This document shows, in pieces, positions 56,837-64,000 of a stretch of 64,000 bases of DNA. The DNA is from Zea mays. Lineage: Eukaryota; Streptophyta; Magnoliopsida; Poales; Poaceae. How positions within the stretch are numbered: position 1 is the stretch's first letter; each line of letters opens with the position of its first letter. The translations under genes were made by a program, and so were the position numbers. Where the stretch lies: contig NC_050104.1 in assembly GCF_902167145.1 (NCBI RefSeq), positions 104,729,849-104,793,848 on the forward strand, in the 5' to 3' direction. A model generated the notes under the pieces. That model was given only the letters and a program-made list of their open reading frames with translations. It was not told the origin of the DNA and ran no database searches.

Positions 56837-57451
56837 TTGGTGGCTAAAAAAATTAGGCCCGAACAGGCCCAACTTAGCAACTCGTCCAAATCGAAATCAC
56901 TTCTATTAAAAACTAGCAAACCCTACCTCCTCTTCTCCCCTACTCTCGACAGCGCCACCATGCCGCCTCCGCCCTCAACCCTAGCCGTATCGCGCCCTCG
57001 CCCTGCCTCTAGCCCCACGCAGTATGCTACTCGCTACGGGCTCCGGTCATCTGCCATGCGTCGTTGGCTACTCGCCTGCTCCCATGCTCCCTCTGGATCT
57101 GCTGCTCTCAGTGATTTGGCGCAGCGGCTTTGCGCCTCCACACTTGGTCGTCGGCCTCCTCACCTCCACAAGCCCACGTCGTCGCCGTCTCCTCTTCGCC
57201 ATCGCCCCGCTCGCCTCCTGTGCCAACGACCCGACCAACCTCAGCTCCTCCCTCTGCCCTCCATCCCAACTTCTGCCATCAAAGTGCACAACTTCGCTGG
57301 CCCCAACGTGGCTCTGTCACTGCCTCAAGCTCAAACAGCGATTCTGTTATGGCTGAAGCAGAACTTGCCTCAAATTCTGCTGCTGGTGACACGGCGCGCC
57401 CAACGCTGGCAAGTCCTCGCTCACAAATACCATGGTACGAACGGCTTCTAA
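56837..57451 (+). other. Pro/Ser-rich exon-like ORF inside the CACTA element
   Basis: A 204-codon frame opens soon after the subterminal repeats. A better start may be the ATG at 56960 in a good plant context (gcgccaccATGCCGCC), giving MPPPPSTLAVSRPRP.. . It is followed by a donor-like CCATG|GTACGA (~57434). Codons are GC-rich, unlike the AT-rich DNA after it. It may be a captured host 5' exon or the element's own gene; I recognise no domain. Confidence 0.4.
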
Positions 57452-60180
57452 AACATTTTTTGTTTCACACAATCACACCTCTAACTTTTCATTGACAAAT
57501 GTGGCATCATGTACCTTGTATCTGTTAGCGGTCATTTCTACTAGTCACATGGATCATGGCATTATCAATTTTGCAACGCTTCTGTTAGTGTGGGTTTCAG
57601 ATAATGACGGTATTAGTTCCCGACTTCTATTCGAAAATGGCTATTACTCAGACCGACGTTTCCTGTTATGTTGTTCAGCTCATACACAGTTCGATACATT
57701 ATCCTTTTGTGCTTCCACCCCTTTAGGATATATGTGTATGACTTATAGCAGTCTCTGCATTTAATTGGATTATTTCACCAACCAGTAATAAACTAATAAT
57801 GGATGGTATTGTTGATACTCGTAATGCCTTTCCTGATAAAAACTTTATAGTTCAGTAAAGTAATTAGCTGATTGAAATGATACCTTATGACCCTTTTATC
57901 TTTGGATCTATCCGGTTGGGACAAAAGTGGCTGCAGTTCCCCGCAAGACAAATACTACGACTCACGAAATTTTGGGGGTGCTAACAAAAGGGAACACACA
58001 GATTGTATGTCATATTATCAGGTTCATTTATTCTTCTGCTTGCAGCCGACTAGGAAATGAAACCACATTTTCAACTTTTGACTTAACCATATATATACTT
58101 TCCTTGATTTTTTTTAAACATAGCTATGGCGTTTTGTGTTTGCCGTTAACTGGATTTGGACATTTGTTGCCTCAAAAGATATATGAACTAGCCGTGTTTT
58201 ATTTCTGCTTTGGAAGATATTAATTGCGTAACAAATTCTCTCATGTCAGATAGTGGTGAATCTTCTTGGCTTGATCTGTCTCAATTGAGTTCTGTCTAAA
58301 TTGACAAAATTCTAGGCCTAATGATGTGTTCTTAATTTATCCATCGTAGAACCATTAATATAACACACAAAAACAGGAACCTGCTGCTAATTTGTACGCC
58401 TATCTGTACTAGTTGCACAGTTGTATTGTATTCAGCTAGTAAAATTCTCTGCAGTGCTTTTTTGACTCCACAGGGCTCATGTTAGGGCACCATGGATTTC
58501 CTTATAGGGACGTCACGGTTCGTGTGGAGAGTGCCTGGAGCTCAATTAACCTATATGATTTACTAATAGTCATGTTCGATGTCAATAGGCATCTTAATTT
58601 GTAAGTCTTCATCACGCTTTGTTAAATTTATATTTCATGTTAGAACTCATGGTAAATGCACTTCTAAACAATGCATAGAACTCATGTTAAATTTATATTT
58701 CAAGTCAAGTTAAGTTGTTTGAAGTGTAGGATCTCTGAATCTGTCCAAATTTGGACAGCAGAGCCTTTCTTATGTTTTCTGACCTTGATATGCATTGAAT
58801 TAACCTGGGATGTTTATAAATGAATTGTAGACAATTCTATTAGCTTTCTAAAAAGTCTAGGATCACCTGATTTGGATGCCTGAAACTCCAGTTATGAATT
58901 TTTGAAGTAAGTAGTCGAATTCTGTCCAAATCTGGATATAATATATGTTTAGTTCTGTTTGACCTTTAGAGCAAGACCTAAAGTAAGTTACTCTGAGTTA
59001 TATACATTTTAGTCCCCTCCGATCTGCTCCACCTTCATCCTTAATTACATCCCAAACATTTATAAGTCTGATGTTGCTTATTAGAGTCTTTTTTAAAAAA
59101 TGAAAACACAAGAGAGTTGCATGTCCTATTAAAAAGAGGATGGTCATATTGCGGAACTGTTATTTTGAAACGGAGTGGTCTTATTGTCCGAACCTGCTAT
59201 TTTGAGCTCTGAAATATATGTGATTGACTATAGAATTATTTCAAGAACAAACTATTATTGGCATTTGTTCTTGCGAGTGTCCAGCAGTAGCATACTTGTC
59301 ACTTTGGTTTGAAAATATTGAAAATTTCATCTTTGACCGACTGATAAAGAGTAGAACAAAATATATTTGCACTTCCCCTAGTCAATGAACCAGTTCAATT
59401 TACACCAAACAATTTCTATACAAAGGTATACCCTTGAAGGTACACACTTTATGATTCCATGGTTTGAATGACCAATCATTTATGATGTCCGTGCTCAACT
59501 GATTCCTTGTACTATGGTATTCAATATAAGGTATTCAATATTTCATTCGTGCTGCTTTATCCTAATTTTCTAGATTCCTTGTACTATGCTATGAAATTAT
59601 GTTTCTTAAGGTGATGAGGATCAAGTTTGCTGCTGAGGATGAGGAAGATAATGAAGAATATTGTGCTTCTGAAGATGTGGAATTAGATGATGAGGATGAT
59701 CAAATATTTCATCAGATGCAAGGTGCAAATTCACCAAGATCTACAAGGCACTTTGCTGAAGCTTCACACTCTAAACATGATGATCTTGTAATGCTCTCAT
59801 TCATTTCATACATTTTCTAACCTTTATTTTCATAAACCCTCAAAAACATTGAAGTGAATTATTCTTAATTATATGCTATGTTGAGATCTGATTTGCTTGT
59901 GGCTAAAGGGACAATTGTTTCAACTAAACCAAGCACCACAGTTGGAGGCCAGATCCTTGGAAGGCAATATTGTGAAGTTATTGTAACTTGTGATCTAGCT
60001 AGCTATCTGTAAATGATCTAGTTGTGAATGATATTATAATTGTGATGCTTTTGTGAATATATAATTGTGGTGCTTTTGTGTTTATGTGATGGATCTATGA
60101 CTGTGGTATACTGATTAACTGTGTATGTCTTTATGATTTGTGTATAAAAATTTGTGATTTGTGATGCTTAATTAAATGTA
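57452..60180 (+). other. CACTA interior: intron-like DNA with exon-like islands
   Basis: Mostly AT-rich. Islands with coding character are ~57923-58005 (VAAVPRKTNTTTHEILGVLT), ~58474-58600 (after an acceptor-like 'gactccacag', before 'aatttgtaagt') and ~59610-59800 (acidic: AAEDEEDNEEYCASEDVELD). Together with the Pro-rich ORF they look like a split gene carried by the element. No domain is recognised. Confidence 0.35.
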
Positions 60181-60639
60181 TATTATTATTAATAACAACT
60201 GTAAAAAGGGCGACTTTTTGTTGGTTGCTAAATGTATAGTATGACGACTTACAGTTGGTTGCTAAATCTATAGTACAACAACCCACGGTTGGTCGCTAAA
60301 TATACAATATTAGCAACGGACGGTCGGTCGCTAAAAAGATGTTGGTCGCTAAAGCCTTTAGCGACGACACTTACAGCGACCATCTTTATGGGTCGCTAAA
60401 AGTTTTTAGCGACCAACCTTAGGTCGCTGAAGGTCGTTTTAGCAACCAACCGTAGGTCGCTGTAAGTGAACCGTCGTGTAGTGATTGGGCACCAAAACCA
60501 TTGCGCAAAACACATCGGCAACAAATGGGTTCCTCGGCCATATTCTGGTATGCTGGTGGACTCATATCCAGGACGACCATTTCACTAAATGGTAGGTCGA
60601 CTCTAAGCACGACCGGACCGTCCGCACACGATCTCGGAC

Positions 60640-61250
60640 CATCCGGTCCTCCGTGAGACCATTCGACATCCTACGCCGGACAGTCCGGAGTCACACAAAG
60701 CCCATCACAAAGGTTGCAAGTGTTGCCCGGCGTGACCAGACAGTCCGAGAATATTACCAGACCGTTCGGTCTGCTTGTAGACCGTCCAACTGCATAGGTC
60801 AGACCTTCCGGAGCACCGGAAAGCCACCTATGATCGGCCTAGTACAGAAGGCTGGCATAAAGATAGCCGGCCACCTAAGCCATATGAACCGAAAAGGTTA
60901 CACGTCGTTGAGCATGTTTGGCCTGCTAAGACCAAAACCTTCTGCGCGCTCTCACCCTCACTCGGCACATAAAGGGAAAGTTAAGTTCACATTTAATGTT
61001 GCTAAGTGTGATAAAATATTTGATGAGTTACTTAAGCTTGGTAACATTAAATTGTCACATACAATTCCTCCAGTTGAAGAATTAAAAGGGCGTGTGTATT
61101 GTAAATGACATGGCTCATTTATTCATAACACCAATGATTGCAATGTCTTCTATCGGTAAATACAATCAACTATAAATGAAGGCTGGTTGAGATTTCAGGA
61201 AATAAAGACTCACAAACCACCTATCCCTTCACCACATTAGTGTCGCCAAA
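60640..61250 (+). pseudogene. Gag-like segment of element F with zinc-binding motif
   Basis: The frame to 61108 ends KIFDELLKLGNIKLSHTIPP, then VEELKGRVYCK and a TGA. Directly after it the same frame reads HGSFIHNTNDCNVFYR. The motif C-x-x-H...C is therefore intact apart from a Trp codon turned into a stop. The upstream part (60600-60820) is studded with CGGACCGTCCG-type palindromes within the same stretch. Gypsy Gag C-terminus; inactive. Confidence 0.6.
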
Positions 61251-62258
61251 AAAATATTTGTTCGATCATGTGCAGCCGATAAAGACAAATGTAAAAATAT
61301 CATCAGTAGTGATCCTCGCACGCCAAATATGTCATGTAGAGCAGTTACTCGGAAGGCTCTGGACAAAAGAAAGACCGGAGGTGCCAGGAGACGAGCACGA
61401 TCGGACACCCTGATCACGGGCACATGTCCTGTGTACACCGGACTGTCCGGGCACTAAGGCCAGATAGTCCGGGACATGTGCAGATAGTCCAGCTATAAAG
61501 GTCGGACGGTCCGCAGGTAACCAAAAGCAGCAGCGACCTCATACCATCAGACCATAGCGTTCCAAAACACTTCGAAAATGTCTGGCCGACTAAGCAGAGT
61601 CGGCCCTACATTTGATCAGTTGCTTGCTAAATATATAAATAAGAAGGTCATTCCACTCAACTGGCCAATAAAACAAATAAAGTCAAAATGGTGATACGTG
61701 CGAAAGTAAAGGTCGACTAAGACGGCCCAAAAGGTAGTGCAGTCAAGATCACACCTGGTCATCCTCCTCCAGAAATGGTATGGTGCTTCCTAATCTATCC
61801 ATCGCCGATGTGTTGTCCTACTCAAGTGTGGGGTGGTACGGCGATGAATCCGCATTACTGGCTCAATCCGTTTGCTTATTCGGGCTAGGGGTACCACAAG
61901 TTTTTGCCTATTGACATGTTGATCAGGCAGACATGGTCGAAAATGATGCAATCCGAAACAGCCTCTGTGCATCAAAGTTCTATCAAATATTTAGATTATT
62001 TGATCACAAGAGCCGATGACTTGCATCGAGCTGAGTCCTTACTTTGGGAACAAAATAACGCATGAGATTTATTGTTTTCGAAGTGCGCTGGTGACTTTGG
62101 TTCGCCAAGCTCTACCAAAAGGCAGGGGACGTGTTGAACACCAAAAAGTGGCGGACAATCCAGCCCTAGGGCCTGGACAGTCCGCGCCCCCGCGATCAAA
62201 TTGACTCACGCGATTATCCTTATCTCGTGCATGGTTATCCATCTAATCACATGGGATT
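61251..62258 (+). other. Element F internal non-coding DNA
   Basis: No pol domains. More CGGAC(N)GTCCG palindromes at 61435-61515 and 62150-62190. A purine-rich CATGGGATT precedes the 3' LTR. Confidence 0.45.
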
Positions 62259-62812
62259 TGTTGGCTATTGCCTAAGAACGGGTCCAGACCCCCTATATAT
62301 ATGAAGGGGTACAGTCGTTTGAGAACCTCCGAACACATTATAATCAAACCAATCACTTTCTTTATCATTCCTGCCCTAGCAATAGATGTAGCGTAGTCTA
62401 GTTGTAGCTTTCCACATACCTTTCTCCATCTCTTTTCAACTCTACATCATCTAGATCCGTCTTGTGTGGCCTACTGACCCCAAGGCGACCCTAGGATCTT
62501 CTCCCAAGGGGCAAGATCTGGTCGTTAATCCAAGAGGTCTCTTCCTCGATTTGATCTCTTAATTCATAGCCGACTTTACGTCGTCTAGGAACACCCCGGG
62601 TGACATGTCGACCCGGATTACCATAAGATCTCTCCCCTAGAGGGCAAGATCTAGGTTGCTGCGAGGAAGAAGACCCTGCGCCATCGCGGACCATCCGACC
62701 CAGAGCACAGACCGTTCGGAGCCGCTCCTATGCCCACGTCGCGAACCGTCCAGCCTAAGACCATGAACCATCCACGTCTAATGTTTGGTGTCTAGATCGA
62801 CACTGAACTATA
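62259..62812 (+). repeat. 3' LTR of element F
   Basis: It starts TGTTGGCTATTGCC and holds a TATA-like CCCCTATATATATGAAGGGG (62289-62308). From 62360 it aligns with 49419-49885. Palindrome-type words occur at 62685-62770. The right edge is approximate, and no target duplication can be read because the left LTR edge is lost. Confidence 0.62.
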
Positions 62813-64000
62813 GATGGCACTGTTTGACACTGTTTGTAGAGAGAAGTTTGAAATAGGGGATAAGAGGGGATGAGATATGAGATCTGCTGAAGATAGACTT
62901 AGATAGAGACTACTAAATTATTTTTTCTTTCTTTCTTTCATATTAGCTATTTTAAATTAGATCAAAAAGAGACTAATATGAAGTTAATTGAACCATGCCC
63001 CGAGCCACGAACCGAGTGGCCCGGCGCGTAGATCCGCACTTGCCTCGCAGCGCTCCCATCCGATGTTGGAGTGACTATATCGTTTTGTTTTAGCGTTATT
63101 TTTCGTAATAGGTCACAAACGAAAAATGCCAAATTTCATCAAATTTAGCTTTTTACCGGTTTTTTGGTGAATATCATAGTTCCTGATCTGAAAAGGGTTA
63201 AATATATGTGAAAAATTAGATTTTTTTTTGACAAAATGTAATATGTCACACTGCACAATGAGTAATAATAGATTCAGAAATAATATGTCCACTGAAATCA
63301 CAAAGAACACATATATGCAACTAAAAAAATACAATCCAAACGCAACACAAAACAAATCCTTGATACATTTAGTTCGTACTCCATAATATCCCCCTTTCAA
63401 AATAGTAGTGGCTTTAGCTCTAGTTTTTTTATGTATATTCATATAGATGATAATGAATTTAGACATATATATAGAACACATACATTAACTATTGTATGAA
63501 TCTACTAAAAAAGTAAAACAAATTTTAATTTGGGACGAGGGGGTATAATTTTACCATGGTGAAATACAAGTTAATATAAGGATTTTGCATAATACAAAAG
63601 TTCACACAATTCGAATGTTCAAGATAATTAGATATATAGGACACGAACAACTGAAATGGGCTCCTTTACGCATGGTGATTACCGATACTATGTCGAATCC
63701 TACATATATTGAAATAAATTAAATTATGATAGAAAGCATAAGGAAATAAACATTCTCAAAAGAGATTTCTACGTCATAATCACCATCCACAATGTCACAC
63801 CCGGTTCCAGGGGATAGAACCGAGCGCATAGCATATGTGTGCCAGGATTCATTTTCACACATATGTTGACGTCACAAGTGTAATATATCAAAAGACAATG
63901 CAATAAAGGCATAAAGAGAGTAGAATACTTTATTACATCATCTGAAACATTGTATCTTTAACAAGTATCACATCAAAGTAAAGCGGAATTTAAATAACAG
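62813..64000. other. AT-rich DNA, nothing firm
   Basis: No gene is seen. A 122-codon minus-strand frame at 63113-63481 is low-complexity and hydrophobic, with no family resemblance. From ~63790 'cacacccggttccaggggat' and following bases look like part of another repeat that continues past the window. Confidence 0.35.

Larger units (their letters stand above)
56627..60486. mobile_element. Non-autonomous CACTA transposon
   Basis: The element 56630-60483 (3854 bp) has ends CACTATACGACGGTT and AACCGTCGTGTAGTG with flanking ATT (56627-56629 and 60484-60486). Subterminal repeats of the GGTTGGTCGCTAAA type stand in both orientations at 56630-56850 and 60200-60480. This is typical of CACTA (En/Spm-like) elements with 3-bp duplications. 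No TNP2-like transposase is seen. Interior exon-like segments are listed separately. Confidence 0.85.
49419..62812 (+). mobile_element. Element F: Gypsy-type element without visible pol, host of E and the CACTA element
   Basis: Parts: truncated 5' LTR (49419-49885), internal DNA 49886-50337, then nested elements E and CACTA, then internal DNA 60487-62258 and the 3' LTR (62259-~62812). Left internal DNA has a short coiled-coil-like frame (LSIAEHNKLENDMKKMDEEI). The right part encodes a Gag end with a zinc-binding motif. No RT or integrase is seen, so F looks non-autonomous. Family resemblance to maize Xilon/Diguus is a guess from memory. Confidence 0.6.

Noticed and set aside
63113..63481. A 122-aa minus-strand protein
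   Set aside because: It is low-complexity hydrophobic sequence in AT-rich DNA, with no motif, no promoter context and no paralogue.

Overview
This is nuclear DNA of a grass, probably a panicoid/Andropogoneae species (maize, sorghum or sugarcane relatives). The evidence is two spliced cinnamoyl-CoA-reductase-like genes with plant introns in a sea of nested retrotransposons. Several of these are Sirevirus-type Copia elements whose LTRs carry arrays of CGGAC(N)GTCCG palindromes, as is common in that clade. There are no bacterial features. The species is an inference; no search was possible.

Layout: (1) 0.4-7.2 kb: an intact six-exon CCR-like gene (copy 1, 320 aa). Intron 1 is swollen to 4.1 kb by a 1.5-kb long-TIR MULE-like element, a LINE fragment and a solo LTR; intron 2 holds a Stowaway MITE. 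(2) 7.27-27.4 kb: a Tourist MITE, a decayed minus-strand Copia fragment (D), and an old Sirevirus (A) split by a younger 11.7-kb Sirevirus (B) that carries gag, pol and an extra env-like ORF. (3) 27.5-32.8 kb: a second intact CCR-like gene (copy 2, 320 aa) with the same exon lengths. Nested MITEs sit in its promoter, a LINE with an 18-bp target duplication in intron 2, a MITE in intron 4, and a hAT remnant with an 8-bp duplication in the 3' flank. (4) 33.2-34.6 kb: tandem 49-bp repeats and a large fold-back. (5) 34.7-41.7 kb: a young, apparently intact minus-strand Copia element (G). Its gag N-terminus appears to lie inside the LTR and to be joined to the rest by an in-frame 405-nt intron that is itself free of stop codons. 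(6) 41.7-49.4 kb: degraded Gypsy gag, a minus-strand Sirevirus 3' end, exon 1 of a third CCR-like copy (pseudogene), a TRIM-like pair of repeats, and a frameshifted SDR pseudogene. (7) 49.4-62.8 kb: a Gypsy-type element (F) without visible pol, containing a gag-only Sirevirus (E), whose right edge was hit by a non-autonomous CACTA element. (8) 62.8-64 kb: AT-rich, nothing recognised.

The three CCR-like copies lie in the same orientation and share 5' leader sequence, so they are one tandem gene family spread apart by transposons. Copies 1 and 2 act as each other's empty-site control, which lets many insertion edges and target duplications be read directly. The most unusual signals are the LTR-embedded gag exon and stop-free intron of element G, which also lacks a normal tRNA primer site, and a tRNA-Lys-like sequence carried in both arms of the MULE-like element.
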